The notes under the pieces: generated by a model | Seen by the model: the letters and a program-made list of their open reading frames with translations, nothing else | Told to the model about the DNA's origin: nothing | Database searches by the model: none | In this document: one piece after another, positions 34,128 through 42,648 of the stretch | Layout of the letters: each line of letters begins with the position of its first letter | Numbering within the stretch: the first letter of the stretch is position 1 | From: Saprospiraceae bacterium | Lineage (GTDB): Bacteria; Bacteroidota; Bacteroidia; Chitinophagales; Saprospiraceae | Length of the DNA stretch: 64,000 nucleotides | Direction of reading: 5' to 3' | Assembly (NCBI GenBank): GCA_030729925.1 | Contig: JANQWK010000065.1 | Span: forward strand, 1-64,000 | Position numbers and translations under genes: made by a program

Positions 34128-34844
34128 ATGAAAAAATTATTAGTTGTTCTTATCCAGCTTTGCTTGTTTCAGGTGGCCATCGGACAAAGTTGGTTTGGTT
34201 CAGGAATCAACGGCGAAGGCCCTGTAGTCGAGCGTACCTTGGATATTAAAGATTTTGATGCGATTTCCCTGACCACCAGTGGAAAAGTTTATTTGACCCA
34301 GGGCGACAAATTTGAGGTGCGGGTCGTTGCACAACAAAACATTATTGACAACCTGACCAAACGGGTATCGGACAGAGAATGGCGGATCGGGTTTGAGAAA
34401 AACGTACGCCGCTACGACAAACTAGAGCTGTACATTACCCTTCCTCAACTCAGAAAGGCCCATATCAGTGGGTCGGGCGATATCAAAAGTACCAACACAC
34501 TTGCCTGCTCCAATGACGTATCCGTTTCTATTAGTGGTTCGGGCAACATCACCCTCGATTTGGAAGCAACCGCTATCAATGGAAGGATATCCGGTTCGGG
34601 CGATATCGCACTACGTGGAAAAGCGGACAAACTCGACCTGAGTATTTCTGGTTCAGGTGATATTAATGCTACAGACCTGACGGGCAGACAGGCTACCATT
34701 GCCATTGCCGGATCGGGCGATTGCAAAGTGAGTGCCAGCGAAGATTTGGATGTCCGCATCTCGGGATCGGGAGATGTCCAATACACGGGAAGACCTCGGA
34801 TCAATACCAGGATTTCCGGCTCAGGAAGTCTGCGCTCTTTGTAG
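34128..34844 (+). CDS. DUF2807 (GIN domain) exported protein
   Basis: A signal peptide (MKKLLVVLIQLCLFQVAIGQ) leads into a right-handed beta-helix-like domain of the DUF2807/GIN type, often called putative auto-transporter adhesin head domain. It shows VVERTLDIKDFDAISL at the start and then seven or so short repeats of SGSGDI / ISGSGNI spaced about 20 residues apart. Such proteins are common and often multiple in Bacteroidota, located in the periplasm or surface; no biochemical role is established. A 21-bp inverted repeat follows the stop. Confidence 0.88.
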   Translation: MKKLLVVLIQLCLFQVAIGQSWFGSGINGEGPVVERTLDIKDFDAISLTTSGKVYLTQGDKFEVRVVAQQNIIDNLTKRVSDREWRIGFEKNVRRYDKLELYITLPQLRKAHISGSGDIKSTNTLACSNDVSVSISGSGNITLDLEATAINGRISGSGDIALRGKADKLDLSISGSGDINATDLTGRQATIAIAGSGDCKVSASEDLDVRISGSGDVQYTGRPRINTRISGSGSLRSL

Positions 34845-34849
34845 GATTT

Positions 34850-34908
34850 TTTTTTCAAAAAAATAAAGACTGCTGTATCTTGTGGCGGTCTTTATTTTTT
34901 TGAAAAAA
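34850..34908. terminator. Long perfect inverted repeat, bidirectional-type terminator
   Basis: Arms at 34850-34870 and 34888-34908 are exact inverted copies (21 bp, core AATAAAGAC / GTCTTTATT with flanking A/T tracts) around a 17-nt spacer. It follows the GIN-domain stop by 5 bp and ends 7 bp before the next ATG, so it should terminate the first gene and lies within the leader or promoter of the lipoprotein gene at 34916. Confidence 0.65.
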
Positions 34909-34915
34909 CAACACC

Positions 34916-35413
34916 ATGCGATACGCTTCCCTGATCTTTTCCCTGCTGCTTTTTGTAGCCTATTCCTGTAATTCTGAGTCCAGCTCGACCGCCGGTCAAC
35001 CCGACCTGGCCAAAGCGCTCATTGGCACCTGGGAGTCCGTCTCCGTCAACGTCCTCGTTCAATCTGCCGACAGCATAGAAGGAGAAAGTTATGAATTTGT
35101 GATTGGTGAAAATGAGTGGGAGACCAAAATCGGTTCTCTGCCTATCTTGAGCTATTACGAAACCGAGAACAATACCTACCGGATGCTATTCCGCAATGCT
35201 TCTACCCTGCCCGATGGCGATATGGTTCGCGGAAAATGGTTTGTCAATGACAATGTACTTCGCCTGGTTACCGAGAAAGACACCAACGAGTACGAGGTCA
35301 CCCTGGATGGTGGTCTGATGACCTTCAAGCAAACCGTGGATTGGGATGGAGATGGCGCGACGGACGACGAATACACCGCCGTCCATCGCAAAATCAGCAA
35401 TTATACCCGATAA
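34916..35413 (+). CDS. Lipoprotein, lipocalin-like, unknown function
   Basis: The 165-residue protein starts with a lipoprotein signal (MRYASLIFSLLLFVAYSC, Cys18). The mature part begins after a serine-rich linker with LAKALIGTWESVSVNVLV, a GTW opening typical of small beta-barrel lipocalin-like proteins of Bacteroidota, and continues in short strands, ending with an aspartate-rich DWDGDGATDDEY that could bind calcium. The function is unknown. Its stop directly abuts that of the convergent serine hydrolase gene. Confidence 0.7.
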   Translation: MRYASLIFSLLLFVAYSCNSESSSTAGQPDLAKALIGTWESVSVNVLVQSADSIEGESYEFVIGENEWETKIGSLPILSYYETENNTYRMLFRNASTLPDGDMVRGKWFVNDNVLRLVTEKDTNEYEVTLDGGLMTFKQTVDWDGDGATDDEYTAVHRKISNYTR

Positions 35414-36880
35414 TTATTTGTCGGGTTGGCGGATCCAATGGATGTTGCCGGTATAAACGCCGGAAACTTTTCCCTGCGGGTTCCATTCGAACCTAAAAAA
35501 CTGTCCCCCTTGAGCAGCCTGAAAAAGATCCGTGTGGCGGTGTTGTAAATTCAATTCAATCCGGTCATTCAGCGAAAGTTGGAGTTTACCCTCACTCAGA
35601 CTAACCACTGCCTCCCCTCTCATGGGATGGGTATAAATTCCGGTATAGCTTTCCAAGGGCAAACTTGGCGGAAGAACAGATTTAAAAGGTGTGGAAGTGT
35701 TGGAAGGCAAGGCAGCGGCAGCACTTGGTTGGTACAGCCGAAAAATATCGTCATGCCAATCCCTGTCCCCCCCGGTCACAAACAAATCAATAGCCTTGTA
35801 GAGAATCGCATGTCGCAGTTCGATGTGGTCGGTATTGCCAAACACATACACCCCAAAATCATCGGAAAGCAACAATCCGCAGATGGCGATCAAACCCGGT
35901 AAGCTCCCCGTGTGGTAATTCAGTATTCTCCCCTTGTAATCGTGTTGAAACCAGCCCAAACCATAGGTAGTCCAATTGGGTTTCGTCAACTGCGTAGTCG
36001 GATAAAAACTTTCTCGGGGGATCACAATCTGAGGGGTAAACAGCTCCCTGAAGGTCTCGGTTTGGAGCAAGGGCTCCCCTCCGTTGAGCAGGAACTTCAT
36101 CCAAATGGCCATATCTGAGGCGCAAGACATCACCGAACCCGCCGCACCGATCGCATCTGCGCTCAGCATGGGAATTTCGGACAATACCCCATTGACCTTA
36201 TCGTGAGGCACCACCACATTCGCCATACCGGCCACATCCCGGTGAAAAGGGAAGGTGCGGTTCATGCCCAGGGGTTTGAATATCCTTTGGGTAAGAAAAT
36301 CGGCCCAGGACATTCCGCTGGCAGCAGCCACCACTTCACCCGCTGCTGCATACATAATGTTTTGGTAAATATACCCACTCCTAAACGGATACACGGTTTC
36401 TGCATAACGCATGCGATCCAAGATTTCAGCGGTGGACCAATTGGCAGTGGACCACAAAAAGTCGGCATTTGCCATACCCGCCCGGTGGGTCAGCAGATCT
36501 CGGATGGTTAGTTCGCGGGTAATCCAAGGGTCAGCCACTTTAAAACCCGGAAGGTGGTCAAGTACCTTGTCGTCCCAGTGCACCTTACCCTCATCCACCA
36601 ACATCCCCAGCGCCAGTGCCGTTACTGCTTTGGTAGTCGAGCCCATCGCCATCAGGGTTTGATCATCTACCTGTTCATCCGTACCAACCTTCGTAAGCCC
36701 GTAGCCCTTGTTGAAAACGGTCTGACCATCTTTAACCACCACAACAGAGAGTCCGAGACCTTCCCAGTCCTTCAACCCCTTTTGGATAAGAGCATCGAGT
36801 TCGGATTGTGGATTTGAAGACAGCTGCGCATGCAGCAGGAAGCTGCTTCCCAGCAGCAAAAGCAGGAATGTTTTTCTCAT
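35414..36880 (-). CDS. Class C beta-lactamase-like serine hydrolase, exported
   Basis: The 488-residue protein has a signal peptide (MRKTFLLLLLGSSFLLHAQ), a beta-lactamase/esterase domain (about 25-370) and a C-terminal DUF3471-like beta-domain (about 400-488). The catalytic SxxK is in MAMGSTTKAVTAL (Ser about 83, Lys about 86), the YxN motif is YIYQNIMYAAAGE, and the third motif is probably NYHTGSLPGL (HTG). These proteins are mostly peptidases or esterases rather than antibiotic-resistance enzymes; substrate cannot be inferred. Divergent from the TauE gene with a 105-bp gap. Confidence 0.9.
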   Translation of the reverse strand: MRKTFLLLLLGSSFLLHAQLSSNPQSELDALIQKGLKDWEGLGLSVVVVKDGQTVFNKGYGLTKVGTDEQVDDQTLMAMGSTTKAVTALALGMLVDEGKVHWDDKVLDHLPGFKVADPWITRELTIRDLLTHRAGMANADFLWSTANWSTAEILDRMRYAETVYPFRSGYIYQNIMYAAAGEVVAAASGMSWADFLTQRIFKPLGMNRTFPFHRDVAGMANVVVPHDKVNGVLSEIPMLSADAIGAAGSVMSCASDMAIWMKFLLNGGEPLLQTETFRELFTPQIVIPRESFYPTTQLTKPNWTTYGLGWFQHDYKGRILNYHTGSLPGLIAICGLLLSDDFGVYVFGNTDHIELRHAILYKAIDLFVTGGDRDWHDDIFRLYQPSAAAALPSNTSTPFKSVLPPSLPLESYTGIYTHPMRGEAVVSLSEGKLQLSLNDRIELNLQHRHTDLFQAAQGGQFFRFEWNPQGKVSGVYTGNIHWIRQPDK

Positions 36881-36985
36881 AGTACGTGTCGTTAAGCTTG
36901 TGCAGTAAAGATTGAAAATAAAACTTTATTCTGAAATCAGAAAGCGCTTTGCGCAAAAGAAAAAGGCCTACATTTAACAAAAAAA

Positions 36986-37723
36986 ATGGGTTTGAACACG
37001 GATCAGTGGCTGCTGTTTTTGCTGTCCGGCTTTTTTATCGGCATGGCAAAGGGGGGAGTCAAGGGGCTGGGGATGATTGCCATACCACTCATGGCTGAGG
37101 TATTTGGCGGAAAATCCTCTACGGGCATCATTCTGGGCATCCTTTTGGTAGCAGACTTTCTGGCGCTGCCTTATTTCAACAAGCACACGGAATGGGGTTA
37201 TATCCGGGCGCTCCTACCGGGAACCCTTGCCGGGCTGATCAGCGGGATGTTTTTAGGCAATTATTTGGACGATCAGCTTTTTCAGCAACTCATTGCCGGC
37301 ATCATCCTTTTCAGTCTTGTCCTGATGATTATATGGGAGCGCAAACCGGTAGATGTCGGTCTGCTGAACCACCCTGTGGTAGTCGGCATTTTCGGGTTTT
37401 TGTGTGGATTTACCAGTATGATCGGAAACGCTGCAGGAGCCATTCTGTCGGTATATATGTTGGCGCAGCGGGTTCCCAAAAACAGCTTTATCGGCACCCA
37501 GGCCGGTTTTTTCGTTGTCACCAACGTCCTTAAAATCCCTGTGCACCTTTGGTATTGGAAGACTATAGGTGCGGAGACCCTCACCATGAGCTTGTACAGC
37601 ATCCCTTTGGTAGCGCTTGGGGTTTTCTCCGGCATCATCCTCATACGGTACATTCCGGAGAAAACCTTCCGCTATTTCATCCTCACCATCACTTTTCTAA
37701 TGGCCATTCGACTATTGTGGTAA
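36986..37723 (+). CDS. TauE/SafE-family membrane exporter
   Basis: The 245-residue inner-membrane protein has about eight TM helices, with the family features GFFIGMAKGGVKGLG in the first helix, VFGGKSSTGIILGILLVAD, and CGFTSMIGNAAGAILSVYML in the second half, giving two related halves. TauE/SafE proteins move small sulfur-containing or organic anions such as sulfite or sulfoacetate; the substrate here is unknown. Upstream, TTTG (36950 area) and TACATTTA (36969-36976) make a plausible promoter. Its stop is 3 bp from the convergent DUF5916 gene. Confidence 0.88.
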   Translation: MGLNTDQWLLFLLSGFFIGMAKGGVKGLGMIAIPLMAEVFGGKSSTGIILGILLVADFLALPYFNKHTEWGYIRALLPGTLAGLISGMFLGNYLDDQLFQQLIAGIILFSLVLMIIWERKPVDVGLLNHPVVVGIFGFLCGFTSMIGNAAGAILSVYMLAQRVPKNSFIGTQAGFFVVTNVLKIPVHLWYWKTIGAETLTMSLYSIPLVALGVFSGIILIRYIPEKTFRYFILTITFLMAIRLLW

Positions 37724-37726
37724 AGT

Positions 37727-39949
37727 TTAACGCAACACATCGAACATGCGGGAATACTTGATCGTCAGGCTGCGGTTGTTGACCATTTCGTTGCCTCTGA
37801 TCTCGTTGAACACCACAAAAAGTCCCGTGTTTGCCTGTTGGAGCAAGCCGAAGCGGATATTGGCCGACCACAACTCTGCCACGCTGTTGTACTGAATAAA
37901 AGCCTGGGTAAACACCCGGGGGGTAAAAGCATAGGACAGGCGGGTGCGGAAAATATTTGTATTAAATTTGCCCCAGGGCAGATCCACATCATTTCTGCTC
38001 AGGGTGTATTCAGAATTGAACTTATTACCAAAGCGCAAGCCCATCGTAACGCTGTTGTTGTAGCGTTTCCCGCCAAAAGAACCGCCCAGTACGTGTCGGG
38101 TATTGAAGTAGATATTTTTGCTTTGGTTGGTCATAAAGACGATCTGTGCCTCTTGGTGCCGATAGGTGCCAGCGGGAACAACCACTCCCTTGGCAATTTC
38201 AAAATCTTCCACGACCCCTTCCACGGTAAAGTTGATCCCGGTATGCACCTCGAAACCGCTTTTCCACTCCCAGTGGTTATCAATGTGCAAAAAGCTCGTT
38301 TCGAGGAAATTATCAAAATTCCAATAGCTTCTGTAGCTCACGTGTGGTCGGAGTTCGAGAATGCCGCCCATTTTTCCATTTGGTCGGATCTGTTTGAGAA
38401 CCGTAAACTCGGGTTTTCGAAAGGCGCTTCGCAGCAAAAAGCCCACCTCGGGGTTAAATCCTTCGGCTACTTCTGTGTATGCGCCTCTGATATTCAGCCC
38501 ATTCCAGAGGTATTCGGTTTGCAGGTTAAACGCGTATTCGCCATCTTCGATGCCCGGTGTTGAAGTTCCAGCATAGTACCCGGAAATCTGGGCTTTTTTG
38601 CCGATGCCCAAGCGCGTATCGAGGGCATAGGATCGGTTGTAATTGTTTTCTTCGCCATCGCCCATGCCCAATCGGTTGATAAACATCCCCCCGACAGAAG
38701 ACCGCGAAGCGAACTGGTGGTTTACTCGGGCTACGGTGTAATTATTGGCCATAATCCCGGCTTCCGGATCGTCTTCGGTAAACATAGACAAAAAGCCCAC
38801 GTTCGTTTTATTGACCTTACCGGACAGACGTGCTCCCCCAATAATCGGAACCACCCTGCCCCCATCGCCGATACCGATGCGGCGGCTAAAAAACAGATCT
38901 ACCTCACCCGGGCTACCTACGGTAAACAAGCCTGCATTTTCGAGAAAAAAAGGTCGTTTTTCGGGAAAAAAGAGATTAAACCGATCCAGGTTGACCTGCT
39001 GATCGTCCACCTCTACCTGGGCAAAATCCGTATTGTAGGTCAGATCGAGGGTCAAACTTGGCGTCACGCTGTACTTTACATCGGCTCCGAAATCGGCGCG
39101 CAGGTCTGTTTTGGCATCGTCCTGTCGAAAATCCTTTACCCCTTGTGCCAGGGCATAGGGAATCAATTTCAGGTTACCGGGACTTTGCAGATCCAGTCCG
39201 TCAATTTTTCCGGCCATGGACAAGCGGTGAAGGTCGAACTGAATGGGCAACGGTGACCAATAGGCAATTTCATTCGTCTTACGGATATTCCGGCGGAAAT
39301 TGATACCCCAGCTTTGGTCTTTTCCGGTAAGGAACCTCAGTGTGCGCAGGGGGATGGCAAACTCGGCGCTCCAGCCATACTCTCCCACCTCGGTTTTAAC
39401 CGTCCAGGAAGCATCCCAATTGAGGTTTACCCCCCCGACGGTTCCGCCCTGCTGGCGGTTGGGGTTGCGATTGCCCTGACCCTCGTTATCAATTTGTGCA
39501 TCGTATTCCACCCCGCGAGAATTCGTTCCAAAAACGAAACCATTTTGGCTATCGTTATAAGTATCCAGGATAAATAAGAAGCTGTCCGTGTCATCCAGGG
39601 GAGCATCGCGTCGCGCATCGGAAATGACCAATTTATCCGGTTTGGCATCGTAGCAAACCACCCCCACGAAGAAGGTCGTCTGGTTGTACATGACCCGGAT
39701 ATCGGTTTTCTCCGAAGGAGGAGCCCCCTCAAAAGGTTGCGACTGACGCATTTCCCCGATGGGCTGAACACTTTGCCAAGCGGGATCGCTCAGTACATTG
39801 CCATCCAGCACAGGTTCATTGGTAGCTTTTGCAGCAATAGCACGGGGTCGGATGGAATAGTCAACGGGGACTGCAACTGCCTGAGCAGCAACTTTGCTAA
39901 AGCTGGTGATGCCCGCAAACAGCAGGGGGACAATCAGTTGGTTTTTCAT
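37727..39949 (-). CDS. DUF5916 / CBM9-like exported protein
   Basis: ATG 39949 gives a signal peptide (MKNQLIVPLLFAGITSFSKV). Residues about 30-215 form a family 9 carbohydrate-binding-like beta-sandwich (PVLDGNVLSDPAWQ, FVGVVCYDAKPDKL, FLFILDTYNDSQNGF). Residues about 235-740 are a large beta-strand-rich DUF5916 region with repeated barrel-type strands (LDLTYNTDFAQVEVDDQQVN, FFPEKRPFFLENAG), ending in an aromatic strand, suggesting an outer-membrane barrel. The family is widespread in Bacteroidota, of unknown function; sugar binding is inferred from the fold only. Confidence 0.88.
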   Translation of the reverse strand: MKNQLIVPLLFAGITSFSKVAAQAVAVPVDYSIRPRAIAAKATNEPVLDGNVLSDPAWQSVQPIGEMRQSQPFEGAPPSEKTDIRVMYNQTTFFVGVVCYDAKPDKLVISDARRDAPLDDTDSFLFILDTYNDSQNGFVFGTNSRGVEYDAQIDNEGQGNRNPNRQQGGTVGGVNLNWDASWTVKTEVGEYGWSAEFAIPLRTLRFLTGKDQSWGINFRRNIRKTNEIAYWSPLPIQFDLHRLSMAGKIDGLDLQSPGNLKLIPYALAQGVKDFRQDDAKTDLRADFGADVKYSVTPSLTLDLTYNTDFAQVEVDDQQVNLDRFNLFFPEKRPFFLENAGLFTVGSPGEVDLFFSRRIGIGDGGRVVPIIGGARLSGKVNKTNVGFLSMFTEDDPEAGIMANNYTVARVNHQFASRSSVGGMFINRLGMGDGEENNYNRSYALDTRLGIGKKAQISGYYAGTSTPGIEDGEYAFNLQTEYLWNGLNIRGAYTEVAEGFNPEVGFLLRSAFRKPEFTVLKQIRPNGKMGGILELRPHVSYRSYWNFDNFLETSFLHIDNHWEWKSGFEVHTGINFTVEGVVEDFEIAKGVVVPAGTYRHQEAQIVFMTNQSKNIYFNTRHVLGGSFGGKRYNNSVTMGLRFGNKFNSEYTLSRNDVDLPWGKFNTNIFRTRLSYAFTPRVFTQAFIQYNSVAELWSANIRFGLLQQANTGLFVVFNEIRGNEMVNNRSLTIKYSRMFDVLR

Positions 39950-40048
39950 TGTCAATATTACCTTTATCATTCAAAAAAGGGAAATCGAAGGACAATATAC
40001 TGACAAAAAGAAGAATTCCAAGCAAAAAAATAAGGCCATCAACCAGCC

Positions 40049-41251
40049 CTACCTGAACAAGCCAGAACTTCGAATCTTTTGAGTAAGAATAGGTTTGAAA
40101 CGATCTGCCAAAACCAATACCATGGTCGCATCATCCGGAAAATTCACGGGTCTGTTGCCAATGCGGCGTTTGGATTCCTCGCTCAAGGCCCGCTCATCGC
40201 CCTTGAAAGTTGCTGCGTAGTGTTCGAATACATGCTCTGCAAACAAGGGTTCCGATTCTAAGGTATTGTTGGTGTAAGCATCCCGGATTTCGATAAAACC
40301 CTCCATTTTTGACGCTTTGCGCTGATACACTTCCAGCACATCCGCTACGATCTTCACCTTTTTGGGAATCTTGATATCATTGCCCAGACTGTCCTTGCGG
40401 ACATTGCCGCGAGCATCCAGCACGTACTCAAAACCCTCTTCGATCTCACGGACTTCCTGGTAGGACTTCTCCTGAATCACTCCGGGGCTTACCTGAATGG
40501 TGCGGAACTTAACGGCCACCAGATAATCAAAATTAAAATCCCCAAAATCGCGCGTGTAGAAGCGCGTCCAGCGAGAATCCAGATCACGGGTACCAATGCT
40601 GAGCAAGGCATCTTCGAAGGACTTATCCAACATAACCGGACTGTCGTTGATCAGGGAAATCAGGACGTGGGCCTTACCGGCTTCCAGCGCGGCTTCCAAC
40701 AAACTTTGGGTATCCAGGTAATTGGTTTCGTACTCCTGGATCCGCAAAAACGCTGCATGTGCCTCTCTGCCCCGCATCCGGTTGCCTGTGGATTGGCTCT
40801 CCTGAAGTAGCTGGCGACCCTGGGAATAAAAATAGGCAGCCGATTTCTCCCTGGCCTCAGCAAGCAAAGGCACTACGCGAACAAACTGAAATTGCGCCTC
40901 ATAACCATTCTTGTCCACGAGCGGAATCAGCGGTTCTACCAAGGCCTGGCGATTGGCAATGCGGGAATAGATGCGAAACATATCGGGCCAGCGTGCAGGG
41001 TCGGATGACTGCTTGAGTTGTTCCACGGCAGCCATATCCCGACTGGTAGCCCTTTCAAAAGCCGTTTCCAGAGCGGCTACCTGATCTTCATCCCTATTGG
41101 TTTTGCCTTTCAGGCGAGAAAGGCTCTTTTCGATCACCAGATCGTAGTCTCCCTCATCGAGGAGGCGTTGGGGAGAACTGCAAGCACTCAGTCCCCAGAA
41201 AACGAGCAGGATCAGACTGGCAAAGAGATAATTTGTAGGAAAACGCTTCAT
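40049..41251 (-). CDS. Lipoprotein with helical-repeat N-terminal half, unknown function
   Basis: ATG 41251 precedes a lipoprotein signal (MKRFPTNYLFASLILLVFWG, lipobox LSAC). The 400-residue mature protein starts with helical, TPR-like segments (about 30-190; LLDEGDYDLVIEKSLSRLKG) and continues into a mixed alpha/beta part. The family is common in Bacteroidota genomes without a known role. No neighbouring gene suggests a function. It sits upstream of, and is transcribed in the same direction as, the DUF5916 gene 100 bp away. Confidence 0.75.
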   Translation of the reverse strand: MKRFPTNYLFASLILLVFWGLSACSSPQRLLDEGDYDLVIEKSLSRLKGKTNRDEDQVAALETAFERATSRDMAAVEQLKQSSDPARWPDMFRIYSRIANRQALVEPLIPLVDKNGYEAQFQFVRVVPLLAEAREKSAAYFYSQGRQLLQESQSTGNRMRGREAHAAFLRIQEYETNYLDTQSLLEAALEAGKAHVLISLINDSPVMLDKSFEDALLSIGTRDLDSRWTRFYTRDFGDFNFDYLVAVKFRTIQVSPGVIQEKSYQEVREIEEGFEYVLDARGNVRKDSLGNDIKIPKKVKIVADVLEVYQRKASKMEGFIEIRDAYTNNTLESEPLFAEHVFEHYAATFKGDERALSEESKRRIGNRPVNFPDDATMVLVLADRFKPILTQKIRSSGLFR

Positions 41252-41341
41252 GGTTAGTTTTTTTTCCAAGTTACATCCGCAAACGATGGCAGAAAACCAA
41301 CGGAAAGTTAAGAACTTTTAAAAACCTGTTAAAAAAAAAGA

Positions 41342-41364
41342 GCATGTACTTTGACAGTACATGC
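41342..41364 (-). terminator. Intrinsic terminator of glutamine synthetase
   Basis: A perfect 9-bp stem (GCATGTACT / AGTACATGC) with a 5-nt loop, followed on the minus strand by TCTTTTTTTTT (complement of 41332-41341). It lies 48 bp past the glnA stop. Confidence 0.8.
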
Positions 41365-41412
41365 CCGGAATATCTCGACTAACCAAATTTACAATCTTAT
41401 CAACCCCTGGTT

Positions 41413-42420
41413 TTAGCTCATCGCCTCGTCCATCGTTTGGATGATACGTGCGGTAACTTTATAGGGATCTGCATTGGAAGCTGGGCGTCTGTCTTCCAGG
41501 TAACCCTTCCAATCATTTTGAGCAGTAGAAACCGGGATACGGATAGAAGAACCTCTATCGCTCACCCCGTAGCTGAATTTTTCGATAGACTGCGTTTCAT
41601 GCAAGCCTGTCAAGCGCTCCTCGTTGGCCGAACCATATACTGCGATGTGTTCGCTGTGGTATTTGCCAAAAGTATCCAGGATTTTAGTCATCATCTCCTT
41701 GCCTCCAGTATCGCGCATCAACTTGTTGGAGAAGTTGGTATGCATACCCGATCCGTTCCAGTCCCCTTTGATGGGTTTGGGGTGATATTCGATCTCTACC
41801 CCGTATTTTTCCGCCACGCGGAACAACAAATACCTTGCAATAATCAAATCGTCGCAGGCCTTTTTAGCTCCCATGCCAAAGCACTGGAACTCCCACTGAC
41901 CCAACATTACCTCTGCGTTGATCCCGGTAATTTCCAGACCCGCCTCAAGGCAAAGATCCAAGTGATCTTCTACGATATCTCTTCCCACCGCATTGCTGGT
42001 TCCTACCGAACAATAGTAAGGACCCTGGGGTCTTGGATAGCCATTTTTAGGAAAACCTAATGGCAAACCCTCCTTCGTAATCACATATTCCTGCTCAAAA
42101 CCCAACCAAAGGTCTTTATCATCCTCAAACTTAGCTCTGAAATTGGACGCATGCGGCGTACCGTCTGCATTCAACACTTCACAAACCACCAAAAAAGCAT
42201 TCTTTCTGCCTTTATCGGCATACACATTCACCGGCTTCAACAAACAATCGGATTTGCTGCCTTCTGCCTGCTTGGTAGAACTACCATCATAAGACCACAA
42301 TGGAACAGTGCTGATGTCTCCATCAAAAAAATCCATTTTGATGATTTTGGTCTTGCTCCTAAGGTTGGGCTCAGGTGACCAACCATCTAACCAAATGTAC
42401 TCGAATTTGAAGTGTGCCAT
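41413..42420 (-). CDS. glnA: Glutamine synthetase, GSII (eukaryotic-like) type
   Basis: The enzyme makes glutamine from glutamate, ammonia and ATP. At 335 residues it is the short GSII class rather than the 470-residue GSI or 700-residue GSIII. Visible signatures are the beta-grasp part with WSYDGSSTKQAEG, the ATP/metal site GFEQEYVI, GINAEVMLGQWEFQ, the loop KGDWNGSGMHTNFSN, GLHETQS, and the closing DRGSSIRIPVS and YLEDRRPASNADPY. GSII in Bacteroidota is a known but minority form. With glutamate dehydrogenase at 4.5-5.9 kb the window covers both sides of the glutamate-glutamine node. Confidence 0.96.
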   Translation of the reverse strand: MAHFKFEYIWLDGWSPEPNLRSKTKIIKMDFFDGDISTVPLWSYDGSSTKQAEGSKSDCLLKPVNVYADKGRKNAFLVVCEVLNADGTPHASNFRAKFEDDKDLWLGFEQEYVITKEGLPLGFPKNGYPRPQGPYYCSVGTSNAVGRDIVEDHLDLCLEAGLEITGINAEVMLGQWEFQCFGMGAKKACDDLIIARYLLFRVAEKYGVEIEYHPKPIKGDWNGSGMHTNFSNKLMRDTGGKEMMTKILDTFGKYHSEHIAVYGSANEERLTGLHETQSIEKFSYGVSDRGSSIRIPVSTAQNDWKGYLEDRRPASNADPYKVTARIIQTMDEAMS

Positions 42421-42509
42421 TTTGTTGTTTAGCGTTTGGTGGATAATTGATTCAGGCTGTAATCAGTCATGTTTGGACAAAGCTGCTCTCTTTCTGCCAA
42501 ATGACTTCA

Positions 42510-42517
42510 CAAAAGTA
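42510..42517 (-). promoter_or_regulatory. Possible -7 element upstream of glnA
   Basis: The minus strand reads TACTTTTG, an exact TAnnTTTG match, about 90 bp upstream of the glnA ATG. The nearest TTG upstream is 25 bp away, longer than usual. The leader would be roughly 80 nt, leaving room for control of nitrogen metabolism. Confidence 0.4.
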
Positions 42518-42648
42518 TCAGACTACGTATTTTTACCCCAGCCAAGTTTTAAGCGAAATGTGGCTGCCAAATGCAGAAAAAAATTCATAAAAAACTGTAA
42601 ATCAATTTTTTAAAAGATTTCAGATTGTTCTATTCAATGTCTTTTTCC

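Noticed and set aside
35414-36880. Antibiotic-resistance beta-lactamase
   Set aside because: It has a serine-hydrolase fold with a DUF3471-like extension typical of peptidases and esterases; nothing shows drug hydrolysis.
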